A DNA stretch of 64,000 nt from Labia minor (Eukaryota; Arthropoda; Insecta; Dermaptera; Spongiphoridae). Made by a program: the position numbers and the translations under genes. Location: the NCBI GenBank assembly GCA_963082975.1, contig OY720350.1, forward strand, positions 10,758,910-10,822,909, given 5' to 3'. Positions 1-11,269 of the stretch are shown here, one piece after another (position 1 is the stretch's first letter; each line of letters opens with the position of its first letter). The notes beneath the pieces are model-generated. The model was not told the origin of the DNA. It was given only the letters and a program-made list of their open reading frames with translations, and searched no databases.

Positions 1-247
1 TTTAAAATTCGTGATTTTCCTAAAACAACAGCAACATCTTCATTTCCTCTTTGTCAATATTAATGCTACGTCTTCTTTTTGAAACAATAGACAGAATTTT
101 TTTTTTTTTTAATAAAAATGTAAATATATAAAAAAAAATGAAAAAAAGTGGTAGAATATAGATGAGCCAGATAGGTTTGTCTGTCTCTTCTCGTCTATTC
201 TCCCCTTCCCATCATTCACCACACACCATGCATGCATGTTGTACCTA

Positions 248-287
<40 letters not shown>

Positions 288-543
288 TGTATGTATGTAC
301 CTTCTCATATATAAATACGAGATATGTATGACTGCACGTCTATTTTAGTTTGAACAGGAATTTCGTTTGGCAAATGGCACTCCTTCCTTGTTGGACCTGT
401 CTCACGCACACCATTTAAGCGCCAACTTAATACAAGATTATCCCGTTCTATGCCAAATTTATCTTGGTTATCCTCAATACAAGATTTATATGAAAAATAA
501 ACTAAAATGTTAACAAACTCATGACTAGCTCATCTGCAAAATT
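1..543. other. AT-rich DNA with a TA microsatellite and a possible coding scrap
   Basis: No recognisable repeat family. A pure TA dinucleotide run lies at about 250-284. Positions 351-505 are less AT-rich than their surroundings and open in two overlapping frames for about 50 codons each, following a weak AG acceptor-like site near 350. No homologue is recognised. Confidence 0.4.
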
Positions 544-771
544 AGCTGGAGTGTCTCCAGTCGACTATCTCGCAAAAGTGCATGATTCGTTGTGATATGT
601 AAAAAATTGGATTAAATAACATAATAATTATATTATATTTAAATTAAATTTAATTTGGCTCTTTGTCGATGGCACCACGTCACGATTTGCAGTGTTAAAA
701 AATTAATTATGGTACTTTCAGCGATTCAATCAAGCTGAAATTCTATATATGGGAGTTTTGTATTAATTTTA
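544..771 (-). repeat. Family A repeat, 3' part, chimeric
   Basis: Reads from the family A 3' tip (AGCTGGAGTGTCTCC in plus-strand sense) into its interior and stops before the 5' half. Between the tip and the body sits about 30 bp typical of family B (around 577-607), so the copy is a recombinant. The same B-to-A junction occurs near 5010. Confidence 0.7.
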
Positions 772-1486
772 GAAAATTTGCAAAAACGTAGAATACTATA
801 CTTGCCAAAATATTGCAAAAGAAAACAAATTATTAACCCTTGAAATAAATATGATAAAATTTCGCTTGTGTTGATCTTCAAGATGGCGGACAAATCCTCC
901 ATACACGACGGTTCGCTTATAACTAAGGTAGACTCCCTTCATTTGGTCGAGTATGTGGATACTATCGTCCCCCAAAAGTCCTAGGTTTCGAGATATAGAA
1001 AACGCGTCATATCCCTCGGTTTTAATTCAATAAATTTAATATACTGCCTGATGAAATTTGTTTATTAAATTTTATATATGAATTGAATTTTTTTTTAACT
1101 CAGGAATAATATTTAATTCAAAATATATTTTTTATGCTAAAGAAAAAATATTTGAAAAAATTCCTTAATTAAAATACAAAGTATAATCCAATATTTGATT
1201 GTTTATTTTATTTTCAAACCCAGTGAATTTTAATATTTTGGTTAATCATCCACTAGAAATGTTTTAAATAATTTCAGGGGTTGATGGCTCGTGTATATGA
1301 AACCTTCATTGTCCTTACATTAATGGCATGACTTCGATTATGTCTTATTATAAACTTATAGATAAAGATAAATCAAGTATCATTACATTGTTAAGTAAGT
1401 TTTAACTCAATTTTTTATAATCATTTGAATTAATTTCATAGAAAATATACACATCTATAATTGATAAGAAAAGCACTTTTTTATTG
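772..1486. other. Anonymous AT-rich DNA
   Basis: Nothing recognisable. A slightly less AT-rich stretch lies at 870-1020, with no open frame or repeat match that I could see. Confidence 0.4.
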
Positions 1487-1690
1487 AAACTAAAAATAAT
1501 GAAAAAGAGTTATATTTTTACAATATATATGATTTTTTTTGTGATGTTTGCATTTTAATTTTAAATTGAGAAATTATAATAATAATTAATTCCTTATAGT
1601 AAAATATTTAAAATATATAAATTATGAAATTGTATATTTCAAAAAGAAAATAAAAAGTTAAAGAAAATAATCGCGATATTCAATTATTTT

Positions 1691-1723
1691 TACCGACCGA
1701 CGATAGTAAGGGAGGTATTGTTT
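1691..1723 (+). repeat. Family B 5'-tip scrap
   Basis: Matches only the first about 33 bases of family B (TACCGACCGACGATAGTAAG and onward) and then returns to duplication sequence. The matching place in copy 2 (about 42512) lacks it, so it was gained in copy 1 or lost from copy 2 after duplication. Confidence 0.75.
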
Positions 1724-4062
1724 TATTATTAATTAAATTAAAAAAAAACAATTGAATATTTAATAGGGCCTCCTCCTTTCCCCATAAATTAGCCCTTCCA
1801 AGCCTCGCCTTCCGAAATTTAGAAAAAGTAATAATAAAGAAAGATTGCCTTAAAAAAAAGATTAAAAAAAATAAGGCGTTTAGTCTGTAGCCTCTTTGAA
1901 TCAGCTGAAAGTGCCTTTGATTTTTGGATTTCGAAATGAAATTCGGGGCAACCTGAAATAAAACCTACCTAGTAAGGGACTGCATAGCCTCCATCAATAG
2001 GAATGGAAGGCTCATGCTAATCGAAAAAGCACTGCGCTCAAAAGGTAACCAACAATTTGTTCCTGTTCAGGCTAATCCCATTTCGAAACTGTGCTGAATT
2101 ACCTTCCCGAATTCCCGTTCATCCAATCCACCTCAAATACACTCTTAGAAATACAAAAAGGCACAATTCAGACCTGACATGCAATTCATGCAATCCATCC
2201 CTTAAATAATAGCATGGCATTTGTTTTATCCACCCTTATTTTATTTATTTATTAATTCTAATCTAATCTATGAATTAGTAGGATGAGAACATGCATGGAT
2301 GTAGGAGGCAACCACCTGAAAATTCCTAACAACTATATATCAAAAAATAGCCACGAAACGCATCGAAACCTACTAATTCTAAAAATACCATTGTCTCTTC
2401 TGCCTCCTTTATCAATGCTTCTTCTTGAAAGATGAACTCTGAAATTCCCTAATCTCACTAAATTTGTCCTATAATTTAATAGATTTCTCTATAATCTCCT
2501 AATGAATATTATCAAAAGCAAAAAATCATTGTAATTTAATTCTACTTTCTATATTATATTAAACTTTACTTTAGTGCGCCATGCTAAATAAATAACGATT
2601 ATTACTTACATTTGGAGAGCTGTATTTCAATCATTTCATCGTCATGAAGGATGGAGAAGATAATCCAGAATTCAAATCAACATTCAGTAGCAGGAACGAA
2701 GATGGAAACATGAAATATAGAAGAAGAAAAATAACTTTTTAGTTTATAATCAATAAATTTAAATTGAATTAAAAATAAAATTAATAATAAATACTGACCT
2801 CGGAGTTAAAAAGGGTTGATATTTCTCGCAGATTAAACTCGAAGAACAGCTCGTAGACTTGAATGGATGTCCATCACTCTCGCCTCGATAAAAAAAAATA
2901 ATTAAGATTAGTTATTTATATATTATATACAGGAAATAAAAAAATAAGATATAAATAAATAAATAATATTATGATTAAAAAAGTGTATAGATTTTTAAAA
3001 ATATTATCATATTTCTGTAATATTAAAATACCAAAATTATTTTACATCCTACGATTTATAGAACCATGATTATAATAAGTTATAATACACATTTAATAGA
3101 CATATAATAAAAATATCTTAAACAACATGAGAAAACTAATTATGATTATATTATTAATTTCACGAAGATTTTATTCTGTTTAATTGATATTTAGATAAAA
3201 CAAATATTATTCATTTTTCAAAAGTGTTATAATAATATGAAATTGACAAAACAATATTCATATGAGATTGGAAAGGAACGGTGTGAGCGATAATGAGATT
3301 AGAAAGAATATATAGAATATTTAAATATTATATTTATTCGTATATGAATATAAGAAATTTATATTTTTTTGATTTATAATTCAGTTATATGAATTTTGTA
3401 AATAATCAGCACATCTTCCTATTTTTTAAATAAATAAGTTTTAATAGGATTAATATATATATTGAAATTTAAAAAATATTTCAATAAATATATTTAAAGA
3501 AAAATAAAATTTTGTTTATGAATTTTTAATTTTTAAATAATTTTAATTTAACTTTTAATAAAATTTAATTAATGAGAACTGATAGAATATTTAAGATTAA
3601 TTCTTTTCAAAAATTTGAATGAAAAATGTATAAATTATTTGGGTATATAAATAAAAAAATTATAAAAATGCACTGTGAGAATTTTTAATATAGTTAGTTT
3701 TTGTATAATAGGAAATTAATTAAAAATTTATTATATATTGAAGGGAAATTAAATTAAATATATAATTTAATTAATAATAATTTTTTGATTTTTTTTTTAA
3801 TTTTATTGAAATTATAAAATGTGAAATTTTGAAACAATTAAATTGATTGTATCTTGTATCAATAAGCATTTAATTATAAGTTATTAAAATTATTATCGAA
3901 TCATTATCAATATTTTATTTAATATCATATTTAAGTATGATTTAATTTTTTTTTTCTAACGATCAATAATAATTTCTGGGTTCAATTAATAGGTAGTTAA
4001 TAAAAAGAAATTAATTTTCAATATATTTTTTTTTATTATCGAGTGATTAAGGGTTGATTTTA

Positions 4063-4202
4063 GCCGAAATCAGCTCTGCGTATGAATGCACTGCGCTGTG
4101 AGTGTGTGTGAGTGCTCACTGGTGCTCACTTGCCTACTGAGGCCGGCAGAGCAGTAGGAAAGTGAAGGGGGCTCGGGGTGGAGGAAGGGTGCGCGCGCAT
4201 TC
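4063..4202. other. GC-rich island inside the duplication
   Basis: An abrupt GC-rich island in very AT-rich flanks, with GTGTGTGTGAG, GGGGCTCGGGG and GTGCGCGCGC motifs. It is kept in copy 2 at 44862-44992, where a short GTGCTCACT tandem unit is present in fewer copies. It could be a promoter or first exon of a minus-strand host gene; no function is demonstrated. Confidence 0.3.
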
Positions 4203-4718
4203 AAAAACAGAATTCTTTGCAAATTCATGAAATAATTACAATTATTTATTAAATTTGATTTTAATCTTTTAATTGAATTTTAAGGTACGTTTTACACATA
4301 TTAAAATTTTTTTTTTGCCCATTTTTAAAAACTATTTTGGCCCAAATATTAAAAAACTTCATCTTTATCCATTAACCATTAATAAATTGGATATTATAAC
4401 ATCACACTGACCTATGATAATAAAAAAATCAATCTGATTTATATATATAAATTTTAATTTCAGAAAAAATATTTTTTATTCTAAATTAAAATTTATTTAT
4501 TCTTTATTAAATGTTTTTTTTTTGGATTTTTCTAAACAGAATATTTACAAAATAGATGAAAACAGATAAATCATCCTTTAAGAATATTAATAATAATTAA
4601 AATTAAAAAAAATATAAAAAAACTTTTTAAAAACAGCTTTTATTTAAATGGACTAAAAAGAAGAAAATAATTTCTCCACACACAGCACAATTTCCTTATA
4701 TTTAATCATATCTAAAAA

Positions 4719-5010
4719 ATAAGTTGACCTGTGGCCAGGTCCGAACTGATGATGAAGTAAATTAATTTCCAGCTACAGAAACAATTTCAATTAATTTTAA
4801 GATATCTATTAATGTAATAAAAACAGATATGAATATAACATAAATATTTTTAATTTTATTTTTGTTGTAATATATAAGGAGGCGCTGGCTGTGACGTCAT
4901 GAAGGGCTGGGTGACGTCATATAATTTAAAATTAAGAAAAAACTATTGAAGATGATTTTTCTCGAGGATAAAACCAATACAAGTGCATGATTCGTTGTGA
5001 TATGTGAAAA
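4719..5010 (-). repeat. Family B repeat, 3' part
   Basis: Starts at the family B 3' tail and hairpin (TTGACCTGTGGCCAGGTC on the plus strand), runs through the paired TGACGTCAT motifs near 4890-4920, and switches to family A at about 5010. Confidence 0.8.
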
Positions 5011-5438
5011 ATTGGATTAAATAACATAATATATTATATTTAAATTAAATTTAATTAATTATAAATTTCAAATTAAAATTAATAAATAATATTTAATAAA
5101 CCAGCACATGTTTGGCTCTTTATTGATGGCACCACGTCACGTGTTGGCGCGTGAGATTTTTCAGTGTTAAAAAATTAATTATAATACTTTCAGCGATTCA
5201 ATCAGATTGAAATTCTATATATAGCAGTTTTATTAATCTTTAATCATGTGAAAAATTATCAAACAAATATCTATATTTTTACTGTCACTTTAGAGGAAAA
5301 AAATCAAAACGTTGTAGGTAATGACCCTCTTCCGGTTGAGCTACATTTCTCAAAATTGGATAGAAAACTACAAATTTTGAATAATGCCCATATACCAAAT
5401 TTTATGATTCTAGCTTTAACCGTTTTTGCGAGATAGTA
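5011..5438 (-). repeat. Family A repeat, internally deleted
   Basis: Joined directly to family B sequence on the left. It contains the family A core and ends with the 5' tip GCGAGATAGT (minus-strand reading ACTATCTCGC). The microsatellite-bearing 5' section is deleted and the 3' hairpin is missing. Confidence 0.75.
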
Positions 5439-5847
5439 AAAATCAATTTCCAATATATGGGACAATAATACGAGAGTACCAAACCCTTCTTTAAACTCAC
5501 AATCAGATTGTTTACTATTGTTCCTAAATTTAATTTCTATTCAAGGAAATTAATAATAATTTTTTAAACTAGAAAATAACATGATTCAAAATAATAAAGA
5601 TTATAAAAATTTGACAATCTTTTAAGTTTTATTATACATATTTCATGAAATTAAAAAGTAATATTATCATCATCATCATCATCATCAAGTAATTATATAT
5701 TTTTTTTTGTAACAAAATTTATTTTTATACAAAATTACCTAATGAATTGAAGAACTATATATATATATATATATAAAATTTCAACTTTTTCCAAATCACA
5801 AATCTTTCTGTTAAAATATTAAAGTTTACCAAAACGGTTAGATTTTT
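5439..5847. other. Anonymous AT-rich DNA with a short ATC microsatellite
   Basis: A run of about seven ATC units is near 5670 and an AT run near 5758-5776. Nothing else is recognised. Confidence 0.4.
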
Positions 5848-6158
5848 GTCAACCATCGTTTGGAAGGGAAGGTATTGTTTTCACACCAAATTTCACTTGT
5901 GGAGATTTTTACTCATCTTCACGAATCATGCATTATGTTAACAGAAAAAAGTATTTTTCGCATGATGTGTGTCCGTCTGTCCATTGTGTGTCCGTATAGA
6001 CGTGTATAGCTTGGAACGGATTTTGATAAAATTTGATATATCTACTTAATGCATCAATAGCATGAATTCATCAACTTTTGGTGTATATCATAAAACCGGA
6101 AGTGGTAGTTTACAAAGTATTAATTTTATATTCATTGTCGGAAATTTTTCACTTAAAA
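5848..6158 (+). repeat. Family B repeat, short subtype, interrupted by a hAT element
   Basis: Begins at a decayed B tip, includes the CCGTCTGTCC run, the TTGATAAAATTTGATATA core and the ACCGGAAGTGGTAG motif, then a subtype-specific end containing CATTGTCGG also seen near 27520 and 52510. A hAT miniature element is inserted at 6159. Confidence 0.7.
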
Positions 6159-6320
6159 CATTGATTCTCAACCTTTTTTATTTTACCGCAGTACACTTTT
6201 AAAGGTTTAAAAATTTTGCAGCACACAAAGAAAAAGATAAGTGTAAAAGTTTACCATATTGAAATAAAAAGTGGTCCCAAAAACGGTTTACCTTTGCGGC
6301 ACAGTGATTGAGAATTACTG
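6159..6320. mobile_element. hAT miniature element (162 bp)
   Basis: The left end CATTGATTCTCAACC pairs with the right end TGATTGAGAATTACTG. The element is flanked by near-identical 8-mers, ACTTAAAA (6151-6158) and ATTTAAAA (6321-6328), as expected of hAT transposition. There is no coding capacity, and it sits inside a family B copy. Confidence 0.7.
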
Positions 6321-6482
6321 ATTTAAAATATAGTAGTAATTAATAATTGAGTAATTAAACCAAAAAGAAAAACCAAGATATACATAATTTAGTCATTTTA
6401 ATTCACGTTTTAAAAATATTTTTTTTGATACTTTATATAATATATATATATATAATAATAATATTATATATATAATGTTGTT

Positions 6483-6534
6483 TGGAAATTAATTTATTTC
6501 AAATCGTCGGTTGGATCTGTGCCTAGCCACAACT
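6483..6534 (+). repeat. Family B 3'-end scrap
   Basis: Matches the last about 50 bases of family B (GAAATTAATTTATTTCAAAT, then a decayed CGTCGGTTGG and hairpin remnant). Confidence 0.5.
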
Positions 6535-6849
6535 TTTTTTTTTATATTGCTATTTTCTTGAATAATCCGATTAGGGATTAACATAAAAAAAATTAATTAT
6601 AGGGAATCTATTTTGTCATTTAGTCAATCAATTGTGGTCCAGCATAGGAATGCATTCAATATTGAAATTCCTTCTTACCAATACTGCCACTTAATTATAG
6701 AAATATTTCTTTTTTTAGTGATCTTTTTTTTCTTTCAATATTCACTCACCGTAAATCTCACTCAATTCATTCATTTTTACACCCTCCATTCCAAAAGAAA
6801 CCGAACTTTTAAAAAAAACAAAAAACCAATGTACATTTTGGAACAAATC

Positions 6850-7394
6850 ATTTTTATTAATCAATGTATTCCCCTTCTGCATCGATACGTAAATTTGCAC
6901 GCCCAAACAAGTTGTCAAACGACTTTTCCATGTCCTTTATTGGAATGGTCTTTAGGACGTCGGTCGTCGCCTTCTCAATGGCTTCAATCGATGCGTACCA
7001 CTTTCATTGCCAAATGCAGTTTAGGGAACTGATAGAAGTCGCACGGAGCCAGATCTGGTGAATAGGGCGAATAGGGCAAAGGAATAACGTGATTTTTGAC
7101 CAAAAATTCAGTTACAAGTCGCGAACGATGTGATCGTGGAAAAGATTCCAACTGCAGATTTCTCGATATTTTGGCCGAATACGACGAATTCTTGCCAGCA
7201 AACGCTTCATGACGCCTAAGTAAAACTCTCCAGTGACTGTCTGGCCGGGTGGAACAAATTCTTTGTGAATAATTCCTTTTGAATCGTAAAAATCCGCTTC
7301 TGGGACGGCCTGATCTTTCGTCATCATCCAGTGTCTCTCTACCCGATTTGAATCGCCAGAACCACCCGTAAACTTGCTTACGGGATAGATACAA
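6850..7394 (-). pseudogene. Mariner transposase remnant
   Basis: Read on the minus strand, three pieces in different frames match mariner transposases in order. The first is the end of the helix-turn-helix region (QVYGWFWRFKSGRE, then DDDERSGRPR). The second is the middle section (KGIIHKEFVPPGQTV and EFYLGVMKRLLARIRR). The third is the C-terminal catalytic region (PYSPYSPDLAPCDFY, FPKL), with a further tail reading EGEYID before a stop near 6865. At least two frameshifts and an internal deletion break it. The expected HDN catalytic motif has lost its asparagine and falls at a frameshift, so the product would be inactive. The N-terminal region beyond 7394 is missing. A 3' untranslated remnant and possibly a terminal inverted repeat follow to about 6780. 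Confidence 0.88.
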
Positions 7395-8266
7395 TCATCA
7401 CTATATGGTGTATATCATATGATAATATAAGTGCTTCAATATGAAGATTTTATTTCATTTTTTTACTATTTAATAGTTTTATTCACTTAAAATTCAATTT
7501 CTTCTTTTTTTTCCTCAAAAGTGTGTTAATATGATAGAAAATGGGAGAGCATTATCTTCTGAAATTAATTACTCAAGTGAAAAGAAAACATTGCCATTTT
7601 AAATGATGAATCACTTATTTTTTTCTATTAATCTTTTGAATTTTCAGATATTTATATTAATTTCTATGAATTAAATAACCATTTAGAATCTTAAATATTT
7701 TTTTAATAGTTTAACTATTTATTATCCATATTTTTTCATTAAAATCCTTCTACTCCTCCTTCATATTGATGAGAACTCGTTCATTTAATGTAAAAGTAAA
7801 TTATCTGCTCATTTATTATTTTTATTATTATTATTATTATTCTTTAGGATTAACTTTGAAAAAACATGTTTGCACAACATGTGTCGACTTAGCTGAAATG
7901 TTTAATTAATCATTCTCGCTCGTAGGTTAACTCGAAATTCTAGATTTGCAATATGACATCATAGATAGATACATTTTATCTCATCCTGTCCTACTTCTTC
8001 CCACTTACAAGCTTATCAATTTGAGGAGTAAATATTTACAATATATTATAATTCCAAATACATTGAGACCTTCTAATAAATAAACCTCTCAACATTTATT
8101 TATTCATCTAGGTCAAAATTCTCTTTCTTTTTTATAACGTTTTTCTCAACTTCACTTGGCGTCTGTCTGTTCGCTCTTTTGGCAAATTGAAATCGATTTT
8201 TCATCGACTTTTTATTGAGATAGACTTTTGAAAATTTTTATAGATATTTCAATGGATCCCTAGAAG
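7395..8266. other. Anonymous AT-rich DNA
   Basis: Only AT-rich sequence and a short ATT microsatellite near 7815-7840. No repeat family or coding sequence is recognised. Confidence 0.4.
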
Positions 8267-8274
8267 GTATAGAA

Positions 8275-8676
8275 CAGGGGTGGCCAACCCGCGGGCCGCA
8301 TGCGGCCCGCCTTAAACATTTTTGCGGCCCGCGAGATTCATCACACTTTTATATTCTGCGCCCTCATGAAACAAATATCGCACTAGTGAAATAAATATGA
8401 TTTCATTTTTTTTATTTCGTTGTTTCTTTTTTTATTTTTAGTATTATATATCTTTTACAATGTGCATTCAGTATCATTATTATTATATTATATATGTTTA
8501 TATGTAAAAATAATAGTAAACATAATAAAAATTCATTATTTTTCAATTTGTCACACCAAACCTTATCTATAATGGGTCTAAATCTAATATGGGTATGTAT
8601 AATTTTATATGCGGCCCGCGAAGTTATGATGCATTTCCAAAGTGGCCCGCAAGATCATTTGGGTTGGCCACCTCTG
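8275..8676. mobile_element. hAT miniature element (402 bp) with perfect target duplication
   Basis: The terminal inverted repeats CAGGGGTGGCCAACC and GGTTGGCCACCTCTG are followed inward by GCGGCCCGC-type subterminal motifs at both ends. An exact 8-bp target duplication GTATAGAA occurs at 8267-8274 and 8677-8684. The interior is AT-rich with no transposase. Confidence 0.93.
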
Positions 8677-8684
8677 GTATAGAA

Positions 8685-9462
8685 GAAATATAATTCAATT
8701 AATTGTAATTAATTAGCGATTAATTACTTTTAGTAACTAACTCCTTTTGTATTGCTCCAATTAATTTATTCAAATGCGCCCAACGTTTTTCGTTGAATAT
8801 GAAGCAATTCATCCATAAACTTTGTCAGGCTTATAGAAAAATTATTTTATTATTTTTAGTCCATTGGAAAAACGTTATTTTATAAAAAAATTTTATATAT
8901 ATATTATTATTATTATATAATTAATGACAGTGTGGACAGATATAAAATATAATTTGACAAAAGAAAAGATTGAAAAATTATATTTTACAAGTGAAATAAT
9001 AGAAGGGGGCAATAAAGAAAAACCCAATTAACTATTTTTTAAGTAGTATTTTCTGAAATTCTTACAATAAATAATAGACTTCACCTGAATACATCATTCA
9101 AATTATTTATATATAATCAAAGTCTATTCAAGTTTAGACACGATAATCCTAATAAAAATGTAATTTAAATTCTAGCAATTTCCACAAAGAATTACTATCA
9201 GAATATAATATAATAAATATACATATAATATACATTTTAATAAAATATCATTGAATTGTTTAATTTATTCTAAATATTTTAGCATTTTAATTAATTTAAT
9301 TTTATTAGATTATATTTATTAAATATTTTAATTGAAATTTAATTATCATTCTTAAAGAATTTCATTTTATTATATATTTTTATATCGTGAGGCATGGTCT
9401 AAGACCCTGGTAGACGAGAGTGGATTTAGAGTATTCGAAAAAAAACAAATCAATAAATTATA
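8685..9462. other. Anonymous AT-rich DNA
   Basis: No coding or repeat signal beyond generic AT-rich runs. Confidence 0.4.
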
Positions 9463-9470
9463 CTTTAATA

Positions 9471-9849
9471 CAGTGGTTTCCAACCTTTCTGTACCGGCGC
9501 CCCCCTTTTTCTAAAAAATTGCCCCTCATTACACATTTCTGAAATAATATAGCAACAGGGAGGAACAGGGGTGGGCCAAAGTTCAGAGTATCGCAAAATC
9601 ATCTGACCTTGTTTTTTTTATTAGAACCATACTGAAAACCATATTGGAAAAAAATTGAAAAAATCGGAAATGTTCACAAGTTCAGCCACAAAATCATCTT
9701 ACCTTTTTTTAGAACCATATTGGAAAAAAATTGAAAAAAAATCGAAAATTTTCAAAAGTTTGCGGGCACTTGAATTGCCTTCGCGCCCCCTCCCCTTGCA
9801 ACAGTCTCGCGCCCCAAGGGGGGGACGCCCCACAGGTTGGAAACCGCTG
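9471..9849. mobile_element. hAT miniature element (379 bp) with perfect target duplication
   Basis: The ends CAGTGGTTTCCAACCT and AGGTTGGAAACCGCTG are flanked by exact 8-bp copies of CTTTAATA (9463-9470, 9850-9857). Inside is a module with TTAGAACCATATTGG and GAAAATTTTC-like sequence, present twice and shared with elements at 17265, 60374 and 62529. Confidence 0.93.
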
Positions 9850-9857
9850 CTTTAATA

Positions 9858-10520
9858 TTTAAAAAATTTAATGGAATACAAAAGAGGAGAAAAAAATAAA
9901 AGTTGTTTTATTAAAATGACAAGAACTAAAAAGTCAATGTGATTTGAATATAATAAATATTATATTAAGAAATAAATTGATTCTATGTTATAGAAATTAT
10001 TTAGAAAAAGAAAAAAGAAAAATAAAAGAAGGAAACGATAATCTACTTAATTATTTCTATACATAATCAATTAAAATAATTTTTATTTATTTATGGTATT
10101 TTACGATATTAATTTCGCTTTATTATTAATTTAAAATATATAAAAATAATAATTAATAAATAATAATTTTATTTTACTTTCTTACTTACAATTTATTAAA
10201 AACTAAATATTAATTAAATTCCTTTTATTTTTTTTTAAGTATTGTTTTTAGTCAAACGGCAACCACCCTCCATGAATGACTGATCTTTCCACTAATCAAA
10301 TTATTTACGTCGTCTCTTGATCATAATAATGATGATGATGATGATGATGATGATGAGAAAAAATCCGAGTTCCTCTTTGGTGCGTTGGTTTCAGTTAAGG
10401 CGCACGTGCGTAACACAATTCAGTTAGGACACCTTTTATTAACTGTTTCCCTATTTCCGTCTTTTCCCTTCAATTGAATTTTCAACAAAATAGATAATTA
10501 ATTTATTGTATTAATATTTT
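9858..10520. other. AT-rich DNA with a GAT microsatellite
   Basis: A run of about nine GAT units lies at 10328-10354. Around 10360-10440 composition is more balanced, but no open frame or match was recognised. Confidence 0.4.
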
Positions 10521-11269
10521 TGAAAGTTTTTAAAAAGAAATATATATTTAATGTTCTTTTTTAAAAGAAAAATTATCTTTCAAGTTAATCATTTAATTTA
10601 AATTTCATAATAAAAATATTAATATAATATACCGTATTATTTTTCATCATTATTTTTATTATTAATCAATTGAATTGTAAATTTTCTTCAATCCATCTAT
10701 TACAATAACTATAACTATAACAAATAAGTGTCTTAATTTTAAAAATATATTTTTCTTTTATTTATGACATAATATACATAAATATTATCAAAATGTAGTA
10801 AAATTAAGTTATTCCCAATTTATATTGTTAAAAAAGTTTAAAAGGGTCAAGATTACTTGAATTCACTGTCTATGTCATTAAATTATAAACAAGGGAAGAG
10901 TAACCCGCGGGCCGCATGAGGCCCGCCTGACACTAACGATACTTCAATACTATCGGAGTATCGATACTTTGCTTCCGATACTATCGATTCTTGTAATCGA
11001 TGCTTTAACTTCCGATACTACTACAGCATCGATAACCATACCTGTGGTATCGAAAAATGTATCGAATGGGTACTCAGCGCACCTAGCAGCGTACTTTTTT
11101 TCAAAAATTTTTCAATTCGGGTCTTAAAAAAAAAGAAACGTTTTCTCGACTAAGTTTTTTTTCCGATACTGATACTTTGGAGTATCGATACTTTTGAGTC
11201 CGATAATATCGAAGAATCGATACTTAGCCTTTCGATACCTACCGATACTTAACTTTCGATATCGTGTCC
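10521..11269. repeat. Inverted segmental duplication, arm 1 (partner 32727-34762)
   Basis: Its reverse complement matches 32727-34762 from the AAAAAGAACATTAAATAT anchor through a hAT end and a TATCGATAC-rich element. The partner arm carries two later insertions (32945-33240 and 33714-34691) that are absent here, so this arm provides the empty sites. Confidence 0.88.

Larger units (their letters stand above)
1487..4860. repeat. Segmental duplication, copy 1 (direct repeat of 42296-45660)
   Basis: The block is nearly collinear with 42296-45660: shared anchors include the GGGCCTCCTCC stretch near 1767/42559, the GC-rich block near 4065-4200/44864-44990 and the family B end near 4719/45513. Differences are small indels: a 33-bp family B scrap only here (1691-1723), a TA expansion only in copy 2, and about 28 bp present only in copy 2 near 43407. 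It is much less repetitive than its surroundings and may contain host exons on the minus strand (see findings). Confidence 0.9.

Noticed and set aside
5248..5436. Similar 60-95-codon frames in many family A copies (5248, 47701, 60945)
   Set aside because: They recur only because the repeat recurs; other full copies are broken at different points and no codon bias or domain is visible.
5668..5695. Short regular repeats that might suggest a CRISPR-like array (ATC, GAT, 75-bp LTR units)
   Set aside because: Simple microsatellites or direct tandem units without unique spacers, in a clearly eukaryotic sequence.
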